From contig JANPLD010000086.1 in assembly GCA_031426355.1 (NCBI GenBank), positions 1-40,092 of the forward strand: a stretch of DNA of 40,092 nt, given 5' to 3'. Under the pieces are notes generated by a model that was given only the letters and a program-made list of their open reading frames with translations, was not told where the DNA came from and did no database searches. Below are positions 25,152-34,018 of the stretch, one piece after another. The translations under genes and the position numbers were made by a program. How positions within the stretch are numbered: the stretch's first letter is position 1; the number at the start of each line of letters is the position of its first letter. Source of the DNA: JANPLD01 sp031426355 (GTDB lineage Bacteria > Pseudomonadota > Alphaproteobacteria > Rickettsiales > UBA8987).

Positions 25152-26719
25152 GCCGCCTCGGGTATTTTTACTCTTTCGGCCATCATGAAAAAAGCATCCA
25201 TATTCTCAAATCTATATGTATCAAGATCAAATGCGTTATTTTCTTTGAAACGGATTTTTAGATTATCCATATCCAGTGATGGCAGCAGGTAATAATCTAA
25301 TGCACTCTCGTTATTGGCATCCATACGAATGGCGATGGTGATATCCGGCAGTAAGCCTGTGTCTAAATGAACTGTCCATCTGTAAGAACCTGACTGGAGT
25401 ATATTACATCTACATATAATCACAGAAGCCTTAAACTCTTCGTTTATAACAAGAAGCTCAGTTTCTAGGTCTTGTCTTACGGTACCGCCAAGATTAGTAA
25501 TTTCAGCAATGGCATCTTTTATTACTGTGGAATGAAGCTTTCTTAAATTACGATTTATCTCAATAAAACTATAATCTCTATTAGGTGTAAAACCAATCAA
25601 CTCATAGGCTCTGATCAAACTACCGAATCTATGACTATAAACGCCACTGGAAGGCATATTTTCAGTTTCATCTATGATCATTCCTGACAACCAACCATGC
25701 TTTTCATGTAAAGATTTCAGTTTTTCTAATAATTCTTCATTTGAGAATTTTCTGCTGCGCTCACGGACCATCCCCTGAACTGTATAAAATAGATTTGGAT
25801 CTACTATCCCTTCAAAAACTCCATCAGCCCTGATCCACATATCAGGATCATTAACAACTCTTTGTTTTTTAAGTTTGAAGGATGTTCTGTTAAATACATT
25901 GTTACCGATGTACTTTTCGTTGGTAAGCAGTTGGTGGACAGTTGCTCTCGTCCATTCTCTGTTTAAGTCTGTTTTGATTCCGCGTTGGTTAAGTAAATTT
26001 GCTATTTGCGATTCCTGCATCCGATCATTAGCAAAAGACTTATATATCCACTCAACATTTTTTACTTCCTCTTCTGGGCCTGGAACCAGAATCACTCTGT
26101 CGGTCTGCAAACTTTTTTGTTCACCGATCTTTAGTTCAGTTTTATGGTCGCCTTGTTCATCTATAAGCATTCTTCTCAGACCGTAACCAGCATAGCCACC
26201 TTGTTTATAGCCCATTTCTATTAGTCGGCACTGTCCGGCAAAGACTTTTGCAGATAGTTCTCGGCTATATTCTCCGGCCATTGCACGTTTAACGCCTTTA
26301 ACAATAGTTGATACCGGGCTACCATCATTCTCAAACTGTTCTGCTACGTACTGAACCTCTATGCCAGCCCTACGGCATATATATTCGTAGTAAGCACTTT
26401 CATCTGCATCTTGGAATCTGCCCCAGCGTGTAACATCCAGCACCAGAATAACATTAAACTCAGCAACGCCTGTCTGAACATCATCGATCATCTTCTTGAG
26501 TGCATCACGGCCTTCTATACTAAGGCCGCTTTTACCTTCATCAGCATAAGTAGTGATAATTTCAATTTTATTCTGGGCAGCATATTCACGAATTTTATCA
26601 GCCTGATTCTCAGTAGAATATTTTTGATGATCAGTTGACATCCGCACATACATTGCTGCCTTGCGAGATTTCATTACATTATTCTTTTGATCCAATTTAT
26701 TTTTTCTGCTTTCTTCCAT
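25148..26719 (-). CDS. Large serine recombinase
   Basis: A 523-residue site-specific recombinase. The resolvase domain has MYVRMSTDHQKYSTENQ with catalytic Ser28, then YADEGKSGLSIEGRDALKKM and VLVLDVTRWGRFQDADES with the conserved arginines. A recombinase domain follows (YAGYGLRRMLID, NLLNQRGIKTDLNREWTRATV). The zinc-ribbon cysteines usual in phage integrases are not evident; instead a C-terminal domain of unknown fold extends from about 300 to 523. It leads an operon with two ParB-like genes and is divergent from the regulator at 26807. It may move or invert a DNA segment, but no att pair is identified. Confidence 0.88.
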   Translation of the reverse strand: MEESRKNKLDQKNNVMKSRKAAMYVRMSTDHQKYSTENQADKIREYAAQNKIEIITTYADEGKSGLSIEGRDALKKMIDDVQTGVAEFNVILVLDVTRWGRFQDADESAYYEYICRRAGIEVQYVAEQFENDGSPVSTIVKGVKRAMAGEYSRELSAKVFAGQCRLIEMGYKQGGYAGYGLRRMLIDEQGDHKTELKIGEQKSLQTDRVILVPGPEEEVKNVEWIYKSFANDRMQESQIANLLNQRGIKTDLNREWTRATVHQLLTNEKYIGNNVFNRTSFKLKKQRVVNDPDMWIRADGVFEGIVDPNLFYTVQGMVRERSRKFSNEELLEKLKSLHEKHGWLSGMIIDETENMPSSGVYSHRFGSLIRAYELIGFTPNRDYSFIEINRNLRKLHSTVIKDAIAEITNLGGTVRQDLETELLVINEEFKASVIICRCNILQSGSYRWTVHLDTGLLPDITIAIRMDANNESALDYYLLPSLDMDNLKIRFKENNAFDLDTYRFENMDAFFMMAERVKIPEAA

Positions 26720-26747
26720 TTATTAAAACCTGTCCATACATATTCTC

Positions 26748-26797
26748 TACGGGGCTTTAAGACGCCGTAATTATTAGCTTTTTAATAATAACTACGG
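26748..26797. promoter_or_regulatory. Palindromic operator candidate between recombinase and regulator genes
   Basis: CCGTAATTATTA (26765-26776) and TAATAACTACGG (26786-26797) form an inverted repeat with one mismatch and a 9-base spacer. A further TACGG at 26748-26752 mirrors the first CCGTA. The site ends nine bases before the regulator start at 26807 and lies in the 87-base divergent promoter gap, so a protein bound there could control both genes. Confidence 0.6.
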
Positions 26798-26806
26798 AGT
26801 TAAAAA

Positions 26807-27418
26807 ATGTCTGCTAAGAAAGCCTGTAATAAGTTTCAAAAATTATCCGGTCAAATTACCGAAGAAAAAATAGCCAAAATAATTGGTAAAACTTTGCGCT
26901 ATAATTTCCCAAATAGTAAATCTGGAATAAAATTTATATCGCAAAAAACTAATATTGATGTTCGCTCGATATGGAACTGGTATAACGGCTTGTATGCGCC
27001 TAATTTACTTAACTTTATAATATTATCTCAAAAGTTTCCATTTTTGATTCAGGTGTTTTTAGAGCTATGTAATAAATCTAAAATCTGGGATACCTATCAA
27101 GGGAAAATAAACCCGTCTGGATTAATTAAAAATTCATTTAAAAATGAAAAAAACGATAATTTTTATACCGTCATTTTTGACGGTATAAGACCAGAACACT
27201 TGAAACTTCTCAATCAAAGACAATTATGGTTTTTAGAAAATATTGTATCAGGTTATGATGTTAGAAAAGCTGATATTACTGAATTTTGGAGTGTCTCTGG
27301 AAGGACTGCAGAGCGCGATATAGCGGTTTTGGTAGAACTAAATATAATTAAATTTGTTGGCTCAAAGAAGTATGGAAGATATTTTTATATAGATTTAAAA
27401 AACTGGTTTAATACTTAG
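26807..27418 (+). CDS. Probable DNA-binding regulator divergent from the recombinase operon
   Basis: A 203-residue protein. Residues 20-75 resemble a helix-turn-helix (GIKFISQKTNIDVRSIWNWY followed by NGLYAPNLLNFIILS), as in XRE-type proteins. Residues about 135-203 look like a winged helix: NQRQLWFLENIVSG, VSGRTAERDIAVLVELNIIKFV, then a wing GSKKYGRYFYI. No named family is recognised. Position opposite the recombinase gene and directly after the palindrome suggests it regulates that operon and itself. Its base composition is more AT-rich than its neighbours. Confidence 0.65.
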   Translation: MSAKKACNKFQKLSGQITEEKIAKIIGKTLRYNFPNSKSGIKFISQKTNIDVRSIWNWYNGLYAPNLLNFIILSQKFPFLIQVFLELCNKSKIWDTYQGKINPSGLIKNSFKNEKNDNFYTVIFDGIRPEHLKLLNQRQLWFLENIVSGYDVRKADITEFWSVSGRTAERDIAVLVELNIIKFVGSKKYGRYFYIDLKNWFNT

Positions 27419-27428
27419 AAAGTCAAGA

Positions 27429-27527
27429 CTATATAAAATGATCTGGGCCTGCAAAAGCTTTTATCCAACTTCTGTTGCCGCCTTCATCTTTCATATATTC
27501 ATTATCTGAAGTTAATAAGGCTCCTAT
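27429..27527 (-). pseudogene. C-terminal scrap of an unknown gene
   Basis: On the minus strand a frame reads LIGALLTSDNEYMKDEGGNR followed by SWIKAFAGPDHFI and a stop at 27429-27431. It looks like a protein C-terminus but the family is not recognised. It is cut off at its 5' side where the MFS fragment begins in the other direction. Confidence 0.35.
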
Positions 27528-27530
27528 AAG

Positions 27531-27657
27531 AATGATTTTGATCGTAAACATGTAGTGCTTTTCTTTACAACACTAATGATTGTATCCGGTTGCATGGTGG
27601 CTTTTGCTCCAAATGCAACGGTACTTATGATAGGTCGTGCCTTTATCGGTATAAGAT
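27531..27657 (+). pseudogene. Fragment of an MFS transporter
   Basis: The frame DRKHVVLFFTTLMIVSGCMV followed by AFAPNATVLMIGRAFIGI is the loop 2-3 and third helix of a major facilitator transporter (the DRxGRK-type motif, then APNxTVLxxGRxxxGI). It meets a stop at about 27655-27657 directly after this. No start and no further helices: an internal fragment of about 42 codons. Confidence 0.65.
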
Positions 27658-27830
27658 AGACCCACGCATGAAAGCCATAGCGACGGTTAGTATGTACGAT
27701 ATGGGTGCAGCAAGCCGCAACGCACTTAACCATTCCCAGACGCTTGAGCAACGCAAGAAAATCATTGCAGAAGCTGCGGAGCAACGTTATGTCGAGTTTA
27801 CAGGCGGTGAAACCAAATATGTTGGTGGCA
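27658..27830 (+). pseudogene. Fragment of an alpha/beta hydrolase (YcjY/dienelactone hydrolase-like)
   Basis: KIDPRMKAIATVSMYDMGAA is followed by the stretch TLEQRKKIIAEAAEQRYVEF and TGGETKY. This is the mid-portion of alpha/beta hydrolases commonly found beside AraC regulators. Both ends are missing: the upstream side is MFS sequence and the downstream side is antisense AraC sequence. Confidence 0.65.
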
Positions 27831-27831
27831 C

Positions 27832-27990
27832 AGGCTACTTTTTGCTGGCTGGGTGGAACACCAAACAATCGCTTAAATTTGCGGCTGAATTGTGATGCGC
27901 TTTCATATCCTACAGATTGCGCTGTAAAGTTCGCTTTCATGCTGTGGTTCAGGATAAGATTTTTAGCGCTGCTCAAACGTGCTTTTTTAA
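27832..27990 (-). pseudogene. C-terminal fragment of an AraC-family regulator
   Basis: On the minus strand LNHSMKANFTAQSVGYESAS followed by QFSRKFKRLFGVPPSQ is the second helix-turn-helix of AraC-type proteins (VGYESASQFSRxFKRxFGxPP). The N-terminal sensing domain is absent. The frame then runs into antisense hydrolase sequence, showing that two convergent genes were fused by deletion. Confidence 0.7.
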
Positions 27991-28020
27991 TGAATTACAC
28001 TGGGGAATCACCAGCAATTT

Positions 28021-28155
28021 TTATAATAATTGTTCCATAATTTGTGGAACAAAACCCGGCAGATCATCCGCTATCAGACCAACCTTTACTTTTTGGGCAG
28101 CACTTCCATGTATCCACACGCCTGCACATGCTACTTCAAATAAAGGCATATGCAC
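28021..28155 (-). pseudogene. C-terminal fragment of NAD(P)H-hydrate dehydratase (NnrD/YjeF C-domain)
   Basis: The minus-strand frame PLFEVACAGVWIHGSAAQKV followed by KVGLIADDLPGFVPQIMEQL and a TAA at 28021-28023 matches the end of the ribokinase-like carbohydrate-kinase domain of NnrD (ACAGVWIHGxAA...GLIAEDL). Nothing upstream of PLFEVA is preserved. NnrD repairs hydrated NAD(P)H; a working copy would have to be elsewhere. Confidence 0.65.
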
Positions 28156-28215
28156 GATAAAGAAATGAAAGACATGGGCATGATGAAAAAAGGCGGAATG
28201 ATGATGAAAAAATAA
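28153..28215 (+). CDS. Short Met/Lys-rich peptide frame
   Basis: The frame MHDKEMKDMGMMKKGGMMMK ends at a TAA at 28213-28215. The composition is striking (nine Met in 21 residues). It may be the preserved C-terminus of a small Met-rich protein, an independent peptide, or chance. It abuts the NnrD fragment and is followed by a hairpin. Confidence 0.25.
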   Translation, partial: HDKEMKDMGMMKKGGMMMKK

Positions 28216-28225
28216 TATTTTAAAC

Positions 28226-28253
28226 AGTGGGTAATCCTAATAGGTTACCCACT
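28226..28253. terminator. Hairpin with 9-base-pair stem
   Basis: AGTGGGTAA and TTACCCACT form a perfect stem around a loop that itself contains CCTA and TAGG. A T-rich stretch follows on the minus strand and an A-rich stretch precedes it on the plus strand, so it could stop leftward transcription. Downstream, 28254-28433 shows no gene. Confidence 0.5.
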
Positions 28254-28433
28254 AAAGCACGTAGATAATTATTTAGATACAAATTTAAAACAAACAGCCT
28301 AGTAAAATTTGTTAGACAAAGCATTACTAAATATATACTAAGACAGAAGATGGGCGGCGTTTATATGCTTGCCGATTTGTACTATACAAATAAGTAATTG
28401 AAAATATAGTATTTTGGTTACGGAATGTTAGTT

Positions 28434-29561
28434 TTATCGAGGGAATTTTACAATAAAAATTGTACCTTTGTTTTCTGATGAGGTTACGCCAATAGTTCCA
28501 TCATGAGCAGCAACAATTTCTTTAGTTATATAAAGTCCTAAACCAAGATTTATTGATCCTGCCGGATTTTCACTAGTATCCTCTTCTCCACGAATTAAGG
28601 ATTCAAATATTCTCCCTATCGCATCTGGTGGAATAGGAATACCTTCATTCTGCACTGATATTACTACTTCGTTCTCCTGGCCTTTAACAGTTACCGTAAT
28701 GGGGGAATCCGTAAAACTATATTGAATTGCGTTGCCAATCAAATTAGAGAAAACTTGTCCAATACGTGGCTTATCCCAATTTCCTTCTGTATTCCCTGTT
28801 ACCTCAAGATTAAAGGTACGATCAGGATGTTTTGACCGCATTTCATCTACTAGCTGTTTACTTACAAAACCCATATCCATATGTGCTTTGATAACTGGTA
28901 TCCCTGACCCAAGCCTAGTGCGCGTTAAATCAAGTAAATTATCAACCATTTCGGTAGCACGGTCAGCACAATCAACAATTTGAGAAATCAACATAGTCTG
29001 CCGTTCATTAAGATTCTCAACCCCTAGTTTTAATGTAAGTTGAGCTGACATACGGGCCGCACCTAACGGACTTCGTAGATCATGGCTTAAAATACCTAAA
29101 AACAAGTTTCTTGAGTGATCAATTCTCTTTGTGTAATCAGCAATCGATTCTGTTAAGGCTTGATCTATAGATTCATTAAAACGTGTCAAATCTATAATAT
29201 TTACTCTTCCGAATTCAGTAAGTTGTAAATCCCATAGTTTAATTACGCTGGCACGTAAAGCGCGGTACTCAGATACCATTTGATCCATATTAAAGCCTCC
29301 TGCATGTCGTAGTGAGGCATGTACTTCTGCTGCGCTACGCTTAACATTTCCCGGCTTCTCCCCACGAGACTTCTCTACCTGCTCCGTTTTGGTTTGAACT
29401 GATTCGAGATCATTTGCTATAAAAGCAAGTATCTCTTGAATGTGATCACGTAGTGCAAGCGGACTCATACTATCAGAGGTAGGAACCAATGTTCGCGCAA
29501 AGTTTTCCCATTCACTAACTATTGGCTTGGTATTTTCACGAATAAATTTAGCTAGACGCAT
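28434..29561 (-). CDS. Sensor histidine kinase with RsbRD-like N-terminal domain
   Basis: A 375-residue soluble kinase. Residues 1-145 form a helical domain (RLAKFIRENTKPIVSEWENF, DHIQEILAFIANDLES, SEYRALRASVIKLW) resembling the RsbRD-type or globin-like N-terminal sensor region of some kinases. HisKA has His160 in SHDLRSPLGA. The ATPase domain has IGQVFSNLIGNAIQYS and INLGLGLYITKEIV. No receiver domain. It is divergent from the broken hybrid kinase across 168 bases and may have worked with it, perhaps sharing a receiver partner. No frame damage seen. Confidence 0.88.
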   Translation of the reverse strand: MRLAKFIRENTKPIVSEWENFARTLVPTSDSMSPLALRDHIQEILAFIANDLESVQTKTEQVEKSRGEKPGNVKRSAAEVHASLRHAGGFNMDQMVSEYRALRASVIKLWDLQLTEFGRVNIIDLTRFNESIDQALTESIADYTKRIDHSRNLFLGILSHDLRSPLGAARMSAQLTLKLGVENLNERQTMLISQIVDCADRATEMVDNLLDLTRTRLGSGIPVIKAHMDMGFVSKQLVDEMRSKHPDRTFNLEVTGNTEGNWDKPRIGQVFSNLIGNAIQYSFTDSPITVTVKGQENEVVISVQNEGIPIPPDAIGRIFESLIRGEEDTSENPAGSINLGLGLYITKEIVAAHDGTIGVTSSENKGTIFIVKFPR

Positions 29562-29729
29562 ATGGTTCCTTATTATGATATGAGCTTAAACAATCCAGGT
29601 CGAAAGTACATAAAAAATCAATGTGTTATTTACCGCAACTACTATCTTTATTTATAGGTTTTTTATTAGACAAGATAATGAAAATGAACTTAATTATGAA
29701 CTATTTTTATTAAATACCACTTACACTCT

Positions 29730-32590
29730 ATGGAATCAGAAAATATCACTATAAATCTAGAGTCTAATTCTGATGATTTTTTACGATTATTACTGGACTC
29801 GACGGCTGCTGCTTTTTATGCCGTTGATTGTGATGGCACTACTACCCATTGTAATACTACCTTTTTGAATATTCTAGGTTTTAATAGTAGTGATCAGATT
29901 ATTGGCCAAAAGCTTCATAACAAAATCCATCACTCACACCCAGATGGCTCTTTTTATCCCGTTGAAGAATGCCCAATATATAACGTGGCTAAAGGGGGAG
30001 CGGCGGCTCATATAGAAGATGAGTTATTTTATCGTATTGATGGTTCAAGTATACCTGTTGAATATTGGGTTTATCCCATAGTGAAAAACGGCAAGCATTT
30101 AGGTGCGGTTTGCACATTCATTGACATAAGTGACCGTAAACAATCACAAAATGCATTGCTTAATAGTGAGCAACGATTCCGTTTTTTAAGCTCGCTGGAC
30201 GAGGCGACCCGAACAGTTTATGATTCTGGAAAAATAATGGAAATAACTACCCGCATGCTTGGGGAATATATGAAGGTCTCACGCTGTGCGTTTGCTGATA
30301 TGGAAGATGATAATGATCAGTTTACTATTCGTTATGATTATTGCGCCCCCGGTCATAAAAGTACTGTAGGAATTTATAGCTTGGATCTTTTCGGCAGCAA
30401 AGCAGCTCTTGGTTTAAGAGCTGGTCATACACTCATTCTCCGAGATATTATAAAGGAACTGCCCTCAGATAATGGAGCCAATATGTTCCGTGCAATCGGT
30501 ATTAACGCTATAATTACATGTCCTTTAGTAAAGAACGGTCAGCTAAAAGCTATGATGGCAGTGCATCATGCCGAAAGTCGCAATTGGACAGTTGAGGAAA
30601 TCAAACTGGTAGAAACGGTTGTTGAGCGCTGCTGGGCTCACATTGAGCGTATAAGAAGCCAAGAGGAATTGAAAGAAAGCGAACAGCGCGTCAGACTTAT
30701 CATTAATACTGCTCTTGATGCAGTTATTATGACAGATGCAGATGGCATTATTACTGAATGGAATCATCAAGCAGAAGTAATATTTGTATGGGCTCATAAA
30801 GAAGCTGTTGGAAATCAAATGTCTGATATGATTATTCCTCAGGAGCATCGTAATGCACATCAATCTGGTATGAAACGTTTTTTAACTACTGGTGAACAAC
30901 GTATCTTGAATAAACGTATAGAAATAACTGCTTTAAAAAAAGGTGGAGAGATTTTTCCTGTAGAGTTAACAGTCACCGCACAACGGTCTAAAGGGCAAAC
31001 CTATTTTACAGCTTTTGCCCGAGATATAACGGAGCGAGTCAGGGATGCTGAAAAAGTACGTGAATCTGAAGAGCAATTTCGTCAATTAGCTAATTCTATT
31101 CCTCAGCTTGCCTGGATGACAGATGAAACTGGCTGGATTTTCTGGTATAACCAGCGATGGTATGATTACACTGGTACAACATTAGAAGAAATGCAGGGCT
31201 GGGGCTGGGAAAAGGTACATGATCCTATAGAGCTTCAACGTCTGCTCATAACGTGGAAAGCCGCTTTGGCAAGTGGTGAACCTTTTCAAGATACATTTCC
31301 CCTTCGACGTTATGATGGCGAAATGCGCTGGCATTTGACCCGAGCATTACCGATTAAGAATGAACAGGGGAAAATAATTCGGTGGTTCGGAACTAATACA
31401 GATATTACAGATCAGCGCGAGGCAGCGGTGGCAGCACAAGCCGCAAATATCGCAAAATCAGAATTCCTCGCTAATATGTCTCATGAAATTCGCACGCCAA
31501 TGAAGCAGTAATCGGCCTTTCCAATATCCTTGCTATAAGTGAACCTCTAACACAAAAACAAAAAGAGTTTATTAAAACGCTCCAGCTTTCAGCCGACTCG
31601 CTTTTAAGCCTGATAAATGGTTTATTGGATATTTCTAAAATTGAAGCACGGACGGTTGAACTTGAGCATATTCCGTTCAGTATGACCCGTATGGTTCAGG
31701 AAGTTATCAGTATCATGTCTGTTCGCGCAAAAGAAAAAGGGCTGGCATTTACCATGGATGGGGAATGCGTCAAGAACCGCGAATTCATGGGAGACCCAAC
31801 ACGGCTGCACCAGATAGTTATGAATCTCTGTAGTAATGCTGTTAAATTTACTGATAAGGGAGATATTCATATTTCCATTACTTGCAAACCTATAAACGAA
31901 TCTGGCATGGAAAATATTTGCATTTCAGTAAAAGATACCGGTATTGGGATCACACCTGATAAGCTTACAACAATTTTTGATAAGTTTACTCAAGCTGATA
32001 ATTCTATAAACCGTAAATATGGTGGCACGGGTCTTGGACTTGCAATTACCAAGACTCTTGTTGAAATTATGGGTGGTACGATCCGGGTTGAAAGCATCGT
32101 AGGGCAAGGATCTAATTTCATAGTTTGCGTAAAACTTCCGGTCGCCGGAAAGGATATAGAAAATATTTATCCTAAAGATGTACAGACGGTTAAACCTGAT
32201 CAGGAAAAAGAAAACAAGAAGTCAAAGATCTTGATTGTTGAAGATTACGCACCGAATATATTAGTTGTACAAACTTTCTTAGAGCAGTTCGGTTATGATA
32301 TTGATGTGGCTCCTAACGGCAAGGAAGCCTTCGATAATGCAAAAATAGGCGGCTATTCAACAATACTTATGGATGTCCAAATGCCTGGTTTAAATGGTTT
32401 AGAAGCCACACAATTAATCCGAGAATATGAAAAACAGATGAATCTACCCCGTGTTCCAATAATTGGCATGACTGCCCATGCTTTATCAGGAGATCGGGAA
32501 CGCTGTTTAAGCGTTGGTATGGATGACTATATTTCTAAACCATTCAATCCTGAAGAGTTGAAAGAAAAACTTCGTAGTTTAATTAAATAG
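29730..32590 (+). pseudogene. Hybrid sensor kinase split by a one-base deletion
   Basis: This is a close paralogue of the kinase at 3435-6266: PAS, GAF, PAS, PAS and HisKA with His585 in MSHEIRTPM, then TAA at 31509-31511. Comparing with the intact copy (RTPMNAVIG), one T is missing between about 31504 and 31506; in the next frame VIGLSNILAISEPLTQKQKE continues through the ATPase domain (KYGGTGLGLAITK) to a receiver domain (ILMDVQMPGLNG) ending at 32590. As it stands a 593-residue sensor with an incomplete H-box domain is made; an internal start at 31625 could give a 321-residue ATPase-receiver piece. Very recent decay, since all else is intact, or a sequencing error. Confidence 0.85.
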
Positions 32591-32654
32591 CATTGCAGTT
32601 GGATCTAGGTCTAACACAGGTTATATGTTGCAAGAACAGCAGGCTTCTGCCCAT

Positions 32655-33150
32655 CTATTGCTCTCTAAGAATAAAGAGATTGTTATGTCTACCAGCGGCA
32701 AATTTTGTAAAAATTATAGAAGGTATTATCACTAATAAAGCTAATGAAATCTCTTCAACATTTACTGGGTTTTTTGATATTATCTTATAAACTAAATATC
32801 CTGCAGATATTAAGGTGGAAAAAAATAAAAAACTGATAGCGAATTTAAAGCTTTTATAAGCATCATTTCTTTCTTGCGTTAATTCTTTTGTTTTATCACT
32901 AAAGCCTTTAGCCAAGCCAGCAACGGTTGCAAAATTCAAAGCATCTTTTGCTTCTTTATTAATTTTTTCTATTTCTAAATTCTTTTCTTCGAATAATTTT
33001 ATTAAATCCTCTAGCTCTTTTTTACCTGTATTAAAGTCTTCATTTCTAGAATCTAAAGAAGTTTTAAATGTTTTAAAATCACTATCATAATTTTCTATAG
33101 CATTTTTTAATTCTAGAATCTTAGTGTTAATCCAAGTTTTTATGCTGAAA
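32655..33150 (-). pseudogene. Truncated coiled-coil protein with two membrane helices
   Basis: The minus-strand frame has no good start. Its first part, KTWINTKILELKNAIENYDS and then LEDLIKLFEEKNLEIEKIN, is a coiled coil. Two hydrophobic segments follow (FAISFLFFSTLISAGYLVYK and ISLALLVIIPSIIFTKFA), and it ends HNNLFILREQ at 32655. The family resembles bacterial coiled-coil/2-TM proteins of unknown role, which normally continue past LRE with a conserved YAYK-like tail, here cut by a stop. The 5' end runs into the FAD oxidoreductase fragment. Confidence 0.5.
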
Positions 33151-33582
33151 ACTTTTTAAACGTATGCTTGTGACAATACGACCCAGAATTTTTGGAAACC
33201 TACGACATAATACTAATGACAGCGCTTGGCTTGCGTAAGTAGCAGTGATGAGAGATAGCATTGAAGCACGACGAATTTGTGGAAGTAATTCTTTCCTCAT
33301 ATTAGAATGATAGTTATTTCCTTTTAACATACTTTCAACAGCACGAGTTGCAGTGTGTAATGCAATCGCCATCCCATCCCCCGAAAAGGATGGAATAACT
33401 GCCATTTGATCGCCTAAACGATAGAGCCCTTTAGCAATGTTGATAGGATCATTATGAATATAACCATAAGGGATTCCAAAAATAGCTAATGGTTGATCCC
33501 AACAAGCCTTGGCATTTGATAATAATATATCAAATTGTGGCACTTCTTTCTTAATTGAGGTAAGCAGCAATTCCCAACGTTT
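33127..33582 (-). pseudogene. C-terminal fragment of an FAD-dependent oxidoreductase (geranylgeranyl-reductase-like)
   Basis: The frame DISLGKRWELLLTSIKKEVP leads to WDQPLAIFGIPYGYI and GLYRLGDQMAVIPSFSGDGM, the FAD-binding C-terminal motif (GDxxxxxxPxxGxGMxxAL) of the geranylgeranyl-reductase/monooxygenase group, and runs to the stop at 33127. The N-terminal Rossmann domain is missing, replaced by the polyketide synthase fragment. In alphaproteobacteria this enzyme often follows a type III polyketide synthase and a methyltransferase; here the middle of that operon is deleted. Confidence 0.7.
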
Positions 33583-33584
33583 TC

Positions 33585-33917
33585 CTAATGATATATCTCA
33601 CTGATTACACTGTTCGCCAGTAGCTTATCAAGAGCGGTACAAGCTAAAGCCAAGGCATGCTTTTCATAAAACTGCATTCTGGCTTGAGTCCCTGGAAAAC
33701 TATTACGTTTATAAAGCCCATTGCTATCAAGTTGTTCAGGATTGGGCGCTGGCATCAAGTAAGAATAACGATGTTCAATCTGAGAGCGCTCCACCATCTT
33801 CTTAAATAATTTGCGTTGATGGGAACCCGGCAACATAGCAGGAACATAATCAATAAACTTTTGATGAATATCGTTAGGTGGTAAGGCAGTTTCTATGTTG
33901 TTAAGGTAAGCATTCAT
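33585..33917 (-). pseudogene. N-terminal fragment of a type III polyketide synthase
   Basis: MNAYLNNIETALPPNDIHQK followed by FIDYVPAMLPGSHQRKLFKK and IEHRYSYLMPAPNPEQLDSN is the start of a chalcone-synthase-like type III polyketide synthase. The frame ends after about 110 residues, before the catalytic cysteine region, and joins the oxidoreductase fragment. The original start is intact (ATG at 33917). Confidence 0.75.
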
Positions 33918-33922
33918 GAGAT

Positions 33923-33974
33923 ATCCAAATGGTTATTAATAAATAAACCATTTGGATAAACCATTTGGATAACC
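33923..33974. repeat. Repeated CCAAATGGTT palindrome units upstream of the polyketide synthase remnant
   Basis: CCAAATGGTT at 33925-33934 and AACCATTTGG at 33946-33955 form a perfect 10-base inverted repeat. The unit AACCATTTGGATA is then repeated in tandem at 33959-33972, followed by another AACCAT. The cluster is just before the start codon at 33917, so it looks like a multi-site operator of the lost biosynthetic operon. The sequence to 34018 is otherwise plain. Confidence 0.5.
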
Positions 33975-34018
33975 ATATTACTGCATAGGCTTATATCAGT
34001 ATGGATTTAAAGCAGGTA

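Noticed and set aside
31495..31630. Programmed ribosomal frameshift in the second kinase
   Set aside because: No slippery heptamer or downstream structure is evident at the break, and the intact paralogue simply has the missing base.
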